Source: Leadbetterella sp. (GTDB taxonomy: Bacteria; Bacteroidota; Bacteroidia; Cytophagales; Spirosomataceae). From it: a stretch of DNA of 64,000 bases. Of the stretch, positions 34,185 through 43,863 are shown piece after piece. Numbering within the stretch: position 1 is the first letter of the stretch; each line of letters begins with the position of its first letter. The notes beneath the pieces were generated by a model. That model saw only the letters and a list, made by a program, of their open reading frames with translations, did not search any database and was not told where the DNA came from. The translations under genes were made by a program, and so were the position numbers. The stretch lies in the NCBI GenBank assembly GCA_019638185.1, contig JAHBUH010000020.1:1-64000 (forward strand). The letters run 5' to 3'.

Positions 34185-35189
34185 TTATGAATTCAAGGAA
34201 GAGAGCACAAGATATTCGGCCAGAAGGGCCTTTTGATGAATATCGGAGTGCCAGAAGATCTGGTAGGCGGGCTTAGCGGCCCATTTTTTTAACAGGGAGA
34301 AGTTAAATGGAGCGAACGGGGCGCCTATAAACGTATGAAAACCTTTGCTGCTAAACTGCGAAAGGTCAAGCGGTGCTCTTTTCTCTTCCATTTTGATCAG
34401 GGCCGACTCCATAATGACGCGGTTCATGAAAACCTTTTCGCGGGTCAGGGCCTCTTTGAGGGCAGAGATGATCAACGGCCGGAGGGGATCGAGGGGTGAG
34501 GGGAAGCGGCTCATGAAACGGCTGTAGTGGTAGAGGATCAGGGCGGGGGTGGCATAATGCCGGGCTATTTCAAAAGGGCGGCTCAGCGCTTCCCCAGCTT
34601 TTTCACGCAGGAAAGCGAACGTGTCGTAGTCCGTGCGGGTGAGGGGCAGGGTATGGGTATGGAAAAGGTAGAGCAGGTTCAGCAAGGCACAGACATCCTG
34701 CTCTTTGGGCATATTTTTACCGTACCACGTAGAATAGATCCTTTGCCCGGAGGGCAGGTCTTCTGCAAAAGTCTCTGTGAGGTCTTTCAGGGCCTGAACT
34801 TCTTTAGGGGGTGTTTTCAGGGTGAGAGTGATGAGGGCGGTGTCATCGATGTCGTCCGGCAGCCGGAAGTGATCCAGGTGCTGCATGAGGTAGCCGTTCG
34901 GGAAGTGTCCTGACGGGCGTGTAGGGTAGAAGTTATAGGTGATGCGGCCGTCTTTGTTCTGAAAGCGGGGGTATTCACGGGTGATGAGCCGGGTGATCGC
35001 CGCGATTTTTTGCCGGTTTTCCGGGCTGAGGCGGGGTTCCAGCTCCTGCAGGATAAACAGGGTGGAGGCCAGGGAAAAGATGTTGTTTTCCGGGCGCCGG
35101 TAGTGCCAGAAAGGGGTGAAGCGGGTGGCCCACCGGTCAGGATGGGCGTTCAGGCCGGTCTCTATTTCCGAAATTATTCGGTCAAGCAT
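34185..35189 (-). CDS. Orphan protein with class II terpene-cyclase-like DxDDTA motif
   Basis: 334 residues, alpha-helical, no signal peptide. I start at the ATG at 35189 because the open frame upstream overlaps the divergent gene and has no sensible sequence. Residues 113-118 read DIDDTA, the acid motif of class II (protonation-type) terpene cyclases, in the context PDDIDDTALITLTL. About 35 residues later comes IYSTWYGKNMPKEQDVCALLNLLYLF, which resembles the W...D-VxNxNxLxxL helix of alpha/alpha toroid enzymes. It is shorter than squalene-hopene or diterpene cyclases, and most of the repeats expected of them are not obvious. Activity is unproven; a non-catalytic toroid protein is the main alternative. 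No prenyl synthase gene is nearby. Confidence 0.55.
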   Translation of the reverse strand: MLDRIISEIETGLNAHPDRWATRFTPFWHYRRPENNIFSLASTLFILQELEPRLSPENRQKIAAITRLITREYPRFQNKDGRITYNFYPTRPSGHFPNGYLMQHLDHFRLPDDIDDTALITLTLKTPPKEVQALKDLTETFAEDLPSGQRIYSTWYGKNMPKEQDVCALLNLLYLFHTHTLPLTRTDYDTFAFLREKAGEALSRPFEIARHYATPALILYHYSRFMSRFPSPLDPLRPLIISALKEALTREKVFMNRVIMESALIKMEEKRAPLDLSQFSSKGFHTFIGAPFAPFNFSLLKKWAAKPAYQIFWHSDIHQKALLAEYLVLSSLNS

Positions 35190-35214
35190 TTTTTCAAGGT
35201 AAAGATAAGATCCG

Positions 35215-35222
35215 TATATTTG
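35215..35222 (+). promoter_or_regulatory. -7 box for the DUF3127 gene
   Basis: TATATTTG, 28 bp before the ATG. A TTTT at 35191-35194 stands at the -33 position with a 20-bp spacer. A minus-strand TATCTTTA overlaps this region and may serve the divergent gene. Confidence 0.5.
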
Positions 35223-35250
35223 TGATTCAGATTTTACAAAAGTAAGTATA

Positions 35251-35661
35251 ATGGAAGTTTCAGGAACCATAAAAGTGATTAATCCGGAGCAGCAGGTAAG
35301 CCCTTCCTTTAAGAAGAGGGAGCTGGTAGTAACTACCGATGAGCAGTATCCGCAGCATATTCTGATTGAATTTACACAAGACAGGACCGACCTGCTTAAT
35401 GCGTATAGTATAGGAGATGCCGTAAAGGTATCTATTAACCTGAGAGGCCGGGAGTGGGTAAATCCGCAGGGAGAGACCCGGTATTTTAACAGTATCCAGG
35501 GCTGGAGAATTGAGAAGGCGGGCGCTGAGGCATCGATGGGCAGCGGACCAGCTGCAGGAGCGCCGGCCGCCGGAACACCTTCCGCCAGTATTCCAGCCAC
35601 CGGAATGCCGGCGACCCCTGTTCCGGGATCCCTGGAAGGAGAAGACGATCTGCCGTTTTAA
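35251..35661 (+). CDS. DUF3127 protein with SSB-like acidic tail
   Basis: 136 residues. The first about 90 match DUF3127, a small OB-fold-like family (VSGTIKVINPEQQVSPSFKKRELVV, ILIEFTQDRTDLLNAYSIGDAVKVSINLRGREW, YFNSIQGWRIEKA). A 40-residue Pro/Ala/Gly/Thr-rich linker follows and the protein ends EGEDDLPF. Single-stranded-DNA-binding proteins have the same plan: OB fold, disordered linker and an acidic tip ending DDIPF or similar that recruits repair proteins. I infer a nucleic-acid-binding or repair-linked role; it is not shown. Divergent from the terpene-cyclase-like gene by 61 bp. Confidence 0.85.
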   Translation: MEVSGTIKVINPEQQVSPSFKKRELVVTTDEQYPQHILIEFTQDRTDLLNAYSIGDAVKVSINLRGREWVNPQGETRYFNSIQGWRIEKAGAEASMGSGPAAGAPAAGTPSASIPATGMPATPVPGSLEGEDDLPF

Positions 35662-35779
35662 TAAGGTACGCGATAGTGGCGAAGCCGGCAGTATCCGGGC
35701 CCGCAGTGGGGTGAATGATCTGTCGGGCAGGGCGGTTTTCGGGGGTTAAAAAAGGCCCGCAGATTTTTTTAAGAAAAAA

Positions 35780-35811
35780 TTTGGTGTGAATGAAATAATG
35801 CTCTAATTTTG
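35780..35811 (+). promoter_or_regulatory. Promoter of the tRNA-Tyr/Gly/Thr-tuf block
   Basis: TTTG (35780-35783), 20-bp spacer, TAATTTTG (35804-35811): a full Bacteroidota consensus promoter 38 bp before tRNA-Tyr. Confidence 0.8.
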
Positions 35812-35849
35812 CAACTCCTTAATAAAAGGGACGCGTTCTTTGAAGACAG

Positions 35850-35932
35850 GGGGGTGTACCAGAGTGGCCAAATGGGGCAGACTGTAAATCTGCTGGTGTA
35901 TGCCTACGGTGGTTCGAATCCATCCGCCCCCA
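35850..35932 (+). tRNA. tRNA-Tyr (GTA)
   Basis: 83-nt class II tRNA with a long variable arm. Acceptor GGGGGTG pairs with CGCCCCC, discriminator A, anticodon GTA in CTGTAAATC. Confidence 0.95.
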
Positions 35933-35946
35933 CACAGAAAACATAA

Positions 35947-36019
35947 GCGGGAGTAGCTCATTTGGTAGAGCGATAGCCTTCCAAGCTATAGGTGGCGGGT
36001 TCGAGCCCCGTCTCCCGCT
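35947..36019 (+). tRNA. tRNA-Gly (TCC)
   Basis: 73-nt cloverleaf: GCGGGAG pairs with CTCCCGC, discriminator T, anticodon TCC in CTTCCAAG. Fourteen bp after tRNA-Tyr. Confidence 0.95.
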
Positions 36020-36033
36020 CAGAATTCCATCAA

Positions 36034-36105
<72 letters not shown>

Positions 36106-36213
36106 CTGAAAGTTTTCAAGACTTTGAGCAGAACTTTCCCGTAAGGGAGAGGTGCAGGGGGCGGCCTACCGCCGGGCGGCGAGCCGCTTCAATCCTGCTC
36201 AAAGGCTCTGAAA
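36106..36213 (+). repeat. Degenerate second tRNA-Thr copy with exact 26-bp 3' repeat
   Basis: Bases 36188-36213 repeat 36086-36111 exactly: the T-arm, acceptor 3' strand and the next six bases of tRNA-Thr. Upstream, CTTTCCCGTAAGGGAGAGGT resembles the anticodon arm and variable region (CTTCCTTGGTAAGGAAGAGGT), and GAGCA echoes the D-arm. About 25-30 GC-rich bases capable of a GGCGG/CCGCC hairpin interrupt it. It looks like a tRNA-Thr pseudogene from a tandem duplication, or the trace of an element that used the tRNA 3' end. Confidence 0.65.
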
Positions 36214-36323
36214 TTTTTTGGGAATTTGGGGAACTCTGAAAGATTTTGGGGTTCATTTTTTATTGATGCGCGAGCATTTAGTTTTAGTAAATAGTTTTGA
36301 ACAAATAAAATTCATTAAATAAA

Positions 36324-37511
36324 ATGGCAAAAGAAAATTTTGACCGTAGTAAGCCTCACGTGAATATTGGTACTATCGGTCACGTTGACCACGGTAAAAC
36401 CACTCTTACTGCTGCAATCTCCTCAGTTCTTGCTGGAAAAGGACTTGCTGCAAAAAGGGATTTCTCGTCAATTGACAATGCTCCTGAAGAAAAAGAGCGT
36501 GGTATCACTATCAATACTTCGCACGTAGAGTATGAAACTGCTAACCGTCACTATGCTCACGTTGACTGTCCTGGTCACGCTGACTATGTGAAAAACATGG
36601 TTACAGGTGCTGCTCAGATGGACGGCGCGATCATCGTGGTAGCTGCTACTGACGGTCCTATGCCACAAACCCGTGAGCACATCCTTCTTGCCCGTCAGGT
36701 AGGTGTACCTCAGCTGGTTGTATTTATGAACAAAGTGGACCTTGTAGATGATCCCGAGCTTCTTGAGCTGGTGGAAATGGAAATCAGAGAACTGCTTTCA
36801 TTCTACAAATTCGATGGCGATAATATTCCTGTAATTCAGGGTTCTGCTCTGGGTGGTCTTAACGGCGAGCCTCAGTGGGTGGCTAAGATCGAAGAGCTGA
36901 TGGATGCAGTAGATAACTGGATTCCACTTCCTGCAAGAGCTACCGATAAGCCTTTCCTTATGCCAGTAGAAGACGTATTCTCTATCACAGGTAGAGGTAC
37001 TGTAGCTACAGGTCGTATCGAAACAGGTGTTATCAACTCCGGAGATCCTGTAGATATCCTGGGTATGGGTGCTGAAGGCCTGAAGTCTACCGTAACCGGT
37101 GTGGAAATGTTCCGTAAGATCCTTGACAGAGGTGAGGCTGGTGATAACGTAGGTCTGCTGCTGAGAGGTATTGATAAAGATCAGATCCGTAGAGGTATGG
37201 TAATCTGTAAGCCAGGTTCTGTTAAGCCTCACACTAAATTCAAAGCTGAGGTTTACGTTCTGTCGAAAGAAGAGGGTGGTCGTCACACACCATTCTTTAA
37301 CAAATACCGTCCTCAGTTCTACTTCAGAACCACAGACGTTACCGGTGAGATCTTCCTTCCTGAGAACGTGGAGATGGTAATGCCTGGTGATAACATCACT
37401 ATTGAAGTACACCTGATTAACGCTATCGCGATGGACAAAGGTCTTCGTTTCGCGATCCGTGAAGGTGGACGTACAGTAGGTGCCGGTCAGGTAACTGAAA
37501 TCATCGCATAA
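36324..37511 (+). CDS. tuf: Elongation factor Tu
   Basis: 395 residues. GTPase that delivers aminoacyl-tRNA to the ribosome. G motifs: [13 protein letters not shown] (G1), [12 protein letters not shown] (G3), NKVDLVDD (G4) and SALGGLNG (G5); domains II and III follow ([24 protein letters not shown]). Codon use is clearly different from its neighbours (many GCT, GGT and CTT codons), as expected for a very highly expressed gene. It follows three tRNA genes, as in many Bacteroidota, but tRNA-Trp, secE, nusG and the rpl genes do not follow. Confidence 0.99.
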   Translation: MAKENFDRSKPHVNIGTIGHVDHGKTTLTAAISSVLAGKGLAAKRDFSSIDNAPEEKERGITINTSHVEYETANRHYAHVDCPGHADYVKNMVTGAAQMDGAIIVVAATDGPMPQTREHILLARQVGVPQLVVFMNKVDLVDDPELLELVEMEIRELLSFYKFDGDNIPVIQGSALGGLNGEPQWVAKIEELMDAVDNWIPLPARATDKPFLMPVEDVFSITGRGTVATGRIETGVINSGDPVDILGMGAEGLKSTVTGVEMFRKILDRGEAGDNVGLLLRGIDKDQIRRGMVICKPGSVKPHTKFKAEVYVLSKEEGGRHTPFFNKYRPQFYFRTTDVTGEIFLPENVEMVMPGDNITIEVHLINAIAMDKGLRFAIREGGRTVGAGQVTEIIA

Positions 37512-37535
37512 TCACGAGATAGATTATAGAAGGAA

Positions 37536-37561
37536 AGCACCCCGAAAGGGGTGCTTTTTTT
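37536..37561 (+). terminator. Terminator of tuf
   Basis: Stem AAGCACCCC / GGGGTGCTT with a GAAA tetraloop, followed by a T run; 25 bp after the tuf stop. Confidence 0.9.
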
Positions 37562-37597
37562 GTTTATTTTCGTACTTTAGCCGAAAATCATCGCATT

Positions 37598-39265
37598 ATG
37601 AAAAGAGCTTTTCTTATCCTTTGTATCCTGGTTATAGTGCTGCCGCTCAGGGCGCAGCTGAGTTCCGGTGAAATTGACGCTTTGGTAAACCGGACGCTCC
37701 GGACTTTTGATGTGCCGGGGATTGCGGTTTGCGTGATCAAGGATAAGAAGATCGTTCATGCCCGGGGCTACGGCGTACGGTCACTGAACACGAAACAGCT
37801 GGTGGATGAGCATACGCTGTTTGGTATTGCTTCTAATTCCAAGGCATTTACGGCCGCGGCACTGGGGATGCTGGTGGAGGAAGGGAAGCTGAAGTGGGAT
37901 TCCAGGGTGACGGATTTTATACCGGAGTTTAAGATGTATGATCCCTACGTAACGGCGGAATTTACCATACGCGACCTGCTGACGCATCGCAGCGGGCTGG
38001 GCCTGGGGGCCGGCGACCTGATGTTCTGGCCGGATGAGAATAATTTTACGAAGACCGATATCATTTATAACCTGCGGTACCTGAAGCCGGTGAGCTCGTT
38101 CCGGAGTAAATATGATTACGATAACCTGTTGTATATTGTAGCGGGAGAGGTGGTGGCCCGGGTGAGCGGCAGCAGCTGGGAGACGTTTATCCAGAAGCGG
38201 TTCTTTTACCCGCTGGATATCCGGACCGCGGCGCCGTCTTTTCACCTGCTGAAGGATAAATCCAATGTGATAGACCCGCATTTTTATGTAGACGGTAAGC
38301 TGCAGGTGATTCGCCGCGACTGGAGTGAGAATGCCAACGCGGCCGGGGGTATTTATGCTTCGGTAACCGATATGTCGAAATGGATGCTGGCGCTGCTGAA
38401 CGGCGGGAAGTACGGCGATAAGCAGCTTTTTTCAGCCGCTACGCTGCGGGAGCTGTGGAGCCCGCAGACCCTTTTACCGCTGGGTTCACCGGGTCCTTAT
38501 AATACGCAGTTTGCCGCCTACGGCCTGGGCTGGGTGCTGAACGATGTCAAAGGGCATAAGCAGGTGAGCCACACCGGCGGCCTGGCGGGAATAGTGACGC
38601 AAACGGTGATCATCCCTGACCTGGACCTGGCTATCCTGGTGTATACGAATCAACAGTCAGGCGCTGCTTTCAATGCCATTTCCAATACCATTAAAGACGC
38701 TTACCTGGGTGGGAAAGCGAATGAAGACTGGGTGGATTTCTACCACAAGCGGGTAACGGCCGCGAAGAAGGAGGCCGATGAGATTCTGGCCAAAGTGGAG
38801 GCGGAGATCCGGAAGAATACGGATGGGGCAGCAGGGACGCCAGCGACCGGAAGCGGGGCGGGAACATCCCGACCAAGCGTGGCCCGACCGACCGCGACCC
38901 AGCCAAGTGTGGCCCGGCCAAGCGTGGCCCGACCTAATACGGCCCAGCCTGCCGCGGCCTGTCCCTCATTTGAGGTTAAAGGCATATATGCCGACCCCTG
39001 GTTTGGTGAGGTGGAGATCAGCGAGAAAGAAGGGCAGCTGTGGTTTGCGTCGAAACGTTCTTCCCGGCTGACGGGCCCCATGTATTACTATAAAGGCAAT
39101 ACGTATATTGTACGCTGGACGGATCGCTCCATGGATGCGGATGCTTACCTGGTGTTCAGCCTGGACACCGAAGGCACGGCTCATGGAATTAAAATAAGCG
39201 CCATCTCTCCGCTGACCGACTTTAGTTTTGATTTCCAGGACCTGGATCTGAACCGAAAGAAATAA
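37598..39265 (+). CDS. Secreted serine hydrolase (class C beta-lactamase family) with DUF3471 domain
   Basis: 555 residues; signal peptide MKRAFLILCILVIVLPLRAQ. The penicillin-binding-like fold has Ser79-x-x-Lys82 in GIASNSKAFT, Tyr-x-Asn in KYDYDNLLY, and His-Thr-Gly in SHTGGLAG. So it is a periplasmic peptidase or esterase; members of this group rarely are real beta-lactamases. Between the hydrolase and the C-terminal about 100-residue DUF3471-like domain (FEVKGIYADPWFGEVEISEK) lies a linker of repeated ARPSVARPTATQPS type, encoded by short DNA repeats at about 38860-38950. Stands alone after the tuf terminator. Confidence 0.88.
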   Translation: MKRAFLILCILVIVLPLRAQLSSGEIDALVNRTLRTFDVPGIAVCVIKDKKIVHARGYGVRSLNTKQLVDEHTLFGIASNSKAFTAAALGMLVEEGKLKWDSRVTDFIPEFKMYDPYVTAEFTIRDLLTHRSGLGLGAGDLMFWPDENNFTKTDIIYNLRYLKPVSSFRSKYDYDNLLYIVAGEVVARVSGSSWETFIQKRFFYPLDIRTAAPSFHLLKDKSNVIDPHFYVDGKLQVIRRDWSENANAAGGIYASVTDMSKWMLALLNGGKYGDKQLFSAATLRELWSPQTLLPLGSPGPYNTQFAAYGLGWVLNDVKGHKQVSHTGGLAGIVTQTVIIPDLDLAILVYTNQQSGAAFNAISNTIKDAYLGGKANEDWVDFYHKRVTAAKKEADEILAKVEAEIRKNTDGAAGTPATGSGAGTSRPSVARPTATQPSVARPSVARPNTAQPAAACPSFEVKGIYADPWFGEVEISEKEGQLWFASKRSSRLTGPMYYYKGNTYIVRWTDRSMDADAYLVFSLDTEGTAHGIKISAISPLTDFSFDFQDLDLNRKK

Positions 39266-39285
39266 GAGAATATTAGGAGGAGTGA

Positions 39286-40629
<1,344 letters not shown>

Positions 40630-40637
40630 GGCCGGCC

Positions 40638-41363
40638 TCAGCCGTGAATGAAGCCCAGCATATCGTCTTTGTATTCTTCGTTATCCAGTTCCAGGAATTC
40701 TTCCCAGAAGGCGTTTTCAGGTACGGGTGCCTTGCAGAGAACGGGCTCTTTCTTAACCGGGTGGATAAAGTATACCCGCCGGGCGTGGAGAAAGATAGAG
40801 CCGTCGTTATTGCCTTTGGGGGCGCCGTACTTGACATCGCCTTTGATGGGAGTGCCCATGGAGGCCAGTTGCACCCGGATCTGGTGGGGCCGCCCCGTGA
40901 TGGGGTTCACTTCTATCAGGTGGTGTTTATTGACGGTACCCAGGTAGCGGTAGTCGAGGTCGGCCCGCTGCGAGCCGGCTACTTCCTGTTCAAAGGCTTC
41001 GGTTTTATTGGCTATGGGGTCTTTCCGGAGCCAGTGGGTCAGGCGGCCTGATTTTTTTTCCGGTTTCCGCTGGGTCACGGCCCAATAGGTTTTTTGGATC
41101 TGTCTTTTCTTGAAGAGCTCGTTCATCCGGGCCAGGGCTTTGGACGTGCGGGCAAAGATGACCAGCCCGCTTACCGGGCGATCCAGCCGGTGTACGGTAC
41201 CCAGGAAGACTTCGCCGGGTTTATCGTATTTTTCTTTGATGTATTCTTTTACAAAGTCCTCCAGGGTCTTGTCGCCGGTGCTGTCGCCGTGCACCAGGAT
41301 GCCTGCCGCCTTATTGACGATGATGAGGTGATTGTCTTCGTAGATGACGTGAAATGGTTTCAT
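40638..41363 (-). CDS. RluA-family pseudouridine synthase
   Basis: 241 residues, single catalytic domain with no S4 domain. The catalytic Asp is in TVHRLDRPVSGLVIFARTSKA; ITGRPHQIRVQLASMGTPIKGDVKYGAP is the RluA/RluC/RluD motif. It converts uridine to pseudouridine in rRNA or tRNA; the target base cannot be told, though the short form resembles RluA/TruC. The start overlaps the dxr stop by four bases (ATGA), so the two are translated together. Confidence 0.92.
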   Translation of the reverse strand: MKPFHVIYEDNHLIIVNKAAGILVHGDSTGDKTLEDFVKEYIKEKYDKPGEVFLGTVHRLDRPVSGLVIFARTSKALARMNELFKKRQIQKTYWAVTQRKPEKKSGRLTHWLRKDPIANKTEAFEQEVAGSQRADLDYRYLGTVNKHHLIEVNPITGRPHQIRVQLASMGTPIKGDVKYGAPKGNNDGSIFLHARRVYFIHPVKKEPVLCKAPVPENAFWEEFLELDNEEYKDDMLGFIHG

Positions 41364-42511
41364 ACTATTTTTTCGAGGGCTTTTTTCCTCGTTTCGTGAT
41401 CGGTTTCCATATAGGTTTCGAGATCCGGTTTTTCCACAAAAGGTATTTTTTCCAGGCAGTATTCAATGAGGTCTGACATGCCCGGGAAGCTGACGCGGTC
41501 TTTTAAAAACGCATCTACGGCGATTTCATTGGCTGCATTCAGGATACAGGGCATGTTACCGCCTTTTTGCAGGGAACTGAAGGCCATGCCCAGGTTCCGG
41601 AAGGTATCCAGGTCGGGCTTTTCAAAGGTCAGGCTGGGATATTGCAGGAAATCAAACCGCGGGAAATTGTTTTTCAGCCTTTGCGGGAAGCCCAGTGCGT
41701 ACTGGATGGGCAGTTTCATGTCAGGCAGGCCCATCTGGGCTTTGATGCTGCCGTCTTCAAACTGCACCAGGGAATGAATGATGCTTTGGGGGTGGATGAC
41801 CACATCGATCTGCGCGGGTTCCAGGTCAAAGAGCCATTTGGCTTCAATGACCTCCAGGCCTTTGTTCATGAGGCTGGCGGAGTCAATGGTGATCTTGGCG
41901 CCCATTTCCCAGTTCGGGTGCTTCAGTGCCTGGGCTTTACTCACTGTCTTCAGAAATCCGGCATTTTTACCCCTGAACGGGCCTCCTGAGGCCGTCAGGA
42001 TGATCTTTTCAATGGGGTTATAGTATTCCCCGGTGAGGCATTGAAAGATGGCTGAGTGCTCGGAATCTACCGGGAGGAGATCTACCTTATGTTTTATGGC
42101 CAGCTCCGTGATGATATCGCCAGCCACCACCAGCGTTTCCTTGTTGGCCAGGGCAATGGTCTTCCCGGCCTTAATGGCATGGATGGTGGGCAGCAGGCCG
42201 CTATAGCCTACCAGGGCGGTCAGCACTATGTTTATGCTTTCGCTTTGCACTACGGAGTTCAGTGCATTGGGGCCGCAATATACTTTTATGTCCAGCGGGT
42301 CAAGGGCCGCATTTACCTTATCATAAAGATTTTCTTCGCCGATCACCACCACGTTGGGCCGGAACCGGGCCGCCTGTTCAATCAGGAGGTCGGCGTTACT
42401 TTGGGCGGTAAGTACTTCTGCCTCAAAGCGGTCAGGATGAGCCGCAATGACCTCCAGAGCCTGGGTGCCTATAGACCCCGTGGAGCCGAGCAGAGCAATT
42501 TTTTTCTTCAT
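41360..42511 (-). CDS. dxr: 1-deoxy-D-xylulose 5-phosphate reductoisomerase
   Basis: 383 residues; second step of the MEP isoprenoid pathway, NADPH-dependent. LLGSTGSIGTQALEVI is the nucleotide site; LVPVDSEHSAIFQ-type sequence reads LLPVDSEHSAIFQC with catalytic acids; TASGGPFR, and the loop NWEMGAKITIDSASLMNKGLEVIEA, are diagnostic. I start at the ATG at 42511 (MKKKIALLGSTG); the open frame runs seven codons further. Coupled with the pseudouridine synthase downstream. Confidence 0.97.
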   Translation of the reverse strand: MKKKIALLGSTGSIGTQALEVIAAHPDRFEAEVLTAQSNADLLIEQAARFRPNVVVIGEENLYDKVNAALDPLDIKVYCGPNALNSVVQSESINIVLTALVGYSGLLPTIHAIKAGKTIALANKETLVVAGDIITELAIKHKVDLLPVDSEHSAIFQCLTGEYYNPIEKIILTASGGPFRGKNAGFLKTVSKAQALKHPNWEMGAKITIDSASLMNKGLEVIEAKWLFDLEPAQIDVVIHPQSIIHSLVQFEDGSIKAQMGLPDMKLPIQYALGFPQRLKNNFPRFDFLQYPSLTFEKPDLDTFRNLGMAFSSLQKGGNMPCILNAANEIAVDAFLKDRVSFPGMSDLIEYCLEKIPFVEKPDLETYMETDHETRKKALEKIV

Positions 42512-42591
42512 CGGAACTGAAACAATCTGCAAAAATACGGGTTTTTGGAGGAAAAACGGCCGATATCCTTCAGAAGTTATCGGGCCAGGCT

Positions 42592-43407
42592 CTATCTCAC
42601 CGCCTGCCGTATCTTCACCAGATCCTTCAACAGCCCTTCCAGGTTATCGAGGTGCAGCATGTTAGCGCCGTCTGATCTGGCATTGGCGGGATCGGGGTGG
42701 GTTTCGATGAAGAGCCCGTCGGCACCTACCGCTATGGCGGCTTTGGCGATGGTGGAGATCATGGCGGGGTCTCCGCCGGTTACGCCGGAGGTCTGGTTCG
42801 GTTTCTGAAGGGAGTGGGTGCAGTCCATGATGACGGGTACCCGGAATTTAGCCATTTCTACCAGGTTTCGGTAGTCCACCACCAGGTCAGAGTAACCGAA
42901 GCTGTTGCCGCGATCCGTCAGCAGGGCGGGGGCATCCGGGTTTACGGACCGGATCTTGTCTACGGCGAAGCCCATGGAGGCGCCGGAGAGAAATTGTCCC
43001 TTTTTTATATTCACGGCCCGGCCGGTACGGGCGGCGGCTTCCAGGAGCTCGGTCTGGCGGCAGAGGAAGGCCGGGATCTGCAGCACGTCTACGTAGGGGG
43101 CTGCCAGGGCGGCCTCGTGCGATTCATGGATGTCCGTGACCACCGGAATCCCGAAGGTATCACTTACTTCTTTCAGGATAAGGAGGGCTTTTTCATCGCC
43201 AATGCCCGTAAAGCTGTCGGCTTTGGTGCGGTTAGCTTTGCGATAGCTTCCCTTGAAAATATAGGGGATTTCCAGGGTACGGCAGATCTTATCTATTTTT
43301 TCGGCGATGCTCAGGGCGATATCGCGACCCTCTATAGCACAGGGTCCGGCCATCAGGAAGAAGTTACCGGAAGAGTACTTTTGTAACTTATCAAGGTATA
43401 ATTGCAT
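42592..43407 (-). CDS. kdsA: 3-deoxy-8-phosphooctulonate synthase (Kdo-8-P synthase)
   Basis: 271 residues. It condenses arabinose 5-phosphate and PEP to Kdo 8-phosphate for the LPS inner core. FFLMAGPCAIEGRD starts the barrel; FKGSYRKANRTKADSFTGIGDEKAL; PVVTDIHES; DVLQIPAFLCRQTELL; VMDCTHSLQKPNQTSGVTGGD follow. The N-terminus is chosen at MQLYLDKLQ. On the same strand as dxr but 80 bp from it. Its presence indicates a Kdo-type lipopolysaccharide. Confidence 0.97.
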   Translation of the reverse strand: MQLYLDKLQKYSSGNFFLMAGPCAIEGRDIALSIAEKIDKICRTLEIPYIFKGSYRKANRTKADSFTGIGDEKALLILKEVSDTFGIPVVTDIHESHEAALAAPYVDVLQIPAFLCRQTELLEAAARTGRAVNIKKGQFLSGASMGFAVDKIRSVNPDAPALLTDRGNSFGYSDLVVDYRNLVEMAKFRVPVIMDCTHSLQKPNQTSGVTGGDPAMISTIAKAAIAVGADGLFIETHPDPANARSDGANMLHLDNLEGLLKDLVKIRQAVR

Positions 43408-43539
43408 TATTTCTTCGTGTTTCTGTTTTGAAAATACAAATATGCACTCTATCTTTAAGCTGGAAAAACACTTAATCATTTTGTTGGTTCAAGTTAATTA
43501 TTTTTCTTTGTACCGTTTTTAACCAAAATACATTTTCAA

Positions 43540-43776
43540 ATGTCTGACGTTGCATCAAAAGTTAAGAAAATTATCGTTGAGAAATTAGGAGTAGATGAGG
43601 CTGAAGTTACTACAGAAGCATCTTTCACAAACGATTTGGGAGCTGATTCCCTGGACACAGTAGAATTGATTATGGAGTTCGAGAAAGAATTTAATGTTTC
43701 TATTCCTGACGATCAAGCTGAAAATATCCAAACAGTCGGGCAGGCTATTAGTTATTTGGAAGAACATTCGAAATAA
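43540..43776 (+). CDS. acpP: Acyl carrier protein
   Basis: 78 residues, acidic. Ser37 in [10 protein letters not shown] carries the phosphopantetheine arm; the helix II EL-MEFEKEF pattern is typical. Carrier of growing fatty-acid chains for FabF, encoded next. An inverted repeat lies in the 87-bp gap to fabF. Confidence 0.97.
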   Translation: MSDVASKVKKIIVEKLGVDEAEVTTEASFTNDLGADSLDTVELIMEFEKEFNVSIPDDQAENIQTVGQAISYLEEHSK

Positions 43777-43791
43777 TTATTTCGCTCAGAC

Positions 43792-43849
43792 AAAGTTCAA
43801 TATTCTATTGGAAAATGTTTAGGCATTTGAGATTGGGGTATTGAACTTT
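43792..43849 (+). terminator. Inverted repeat between acpP and fabF, possible attenuator
   Basis: AAAGTTCAATA (43792-43802) and TATTGAACTTT (43839-43849) are exact reverse complements 36 nt apart, followed by TAATTTTTTA. It could act as a leaky terminator or an mRNA-stabilising stem that lets acpP be made in excess of fabF. Confidence 0.5.
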
Positions 43850-43863
43850 TAATTTTTTAGAAT

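Noticed and set aside
34185..35600. A longer form of the terpene-cyclase-like protein starting at 35600
   Set aside because: The extra 137 codons are antisense to the DUF3127 gene and its promoter and contain no sensible protein sequence.
36798..37412. Long open frame on the strand opposite tuf (204 codons), and similar long antisense frames opposite glmS, rnr and the amylase
   Set aside because: They mirror the codon structure of real conserved genes, have no start signals and no recognisable protein sequence.
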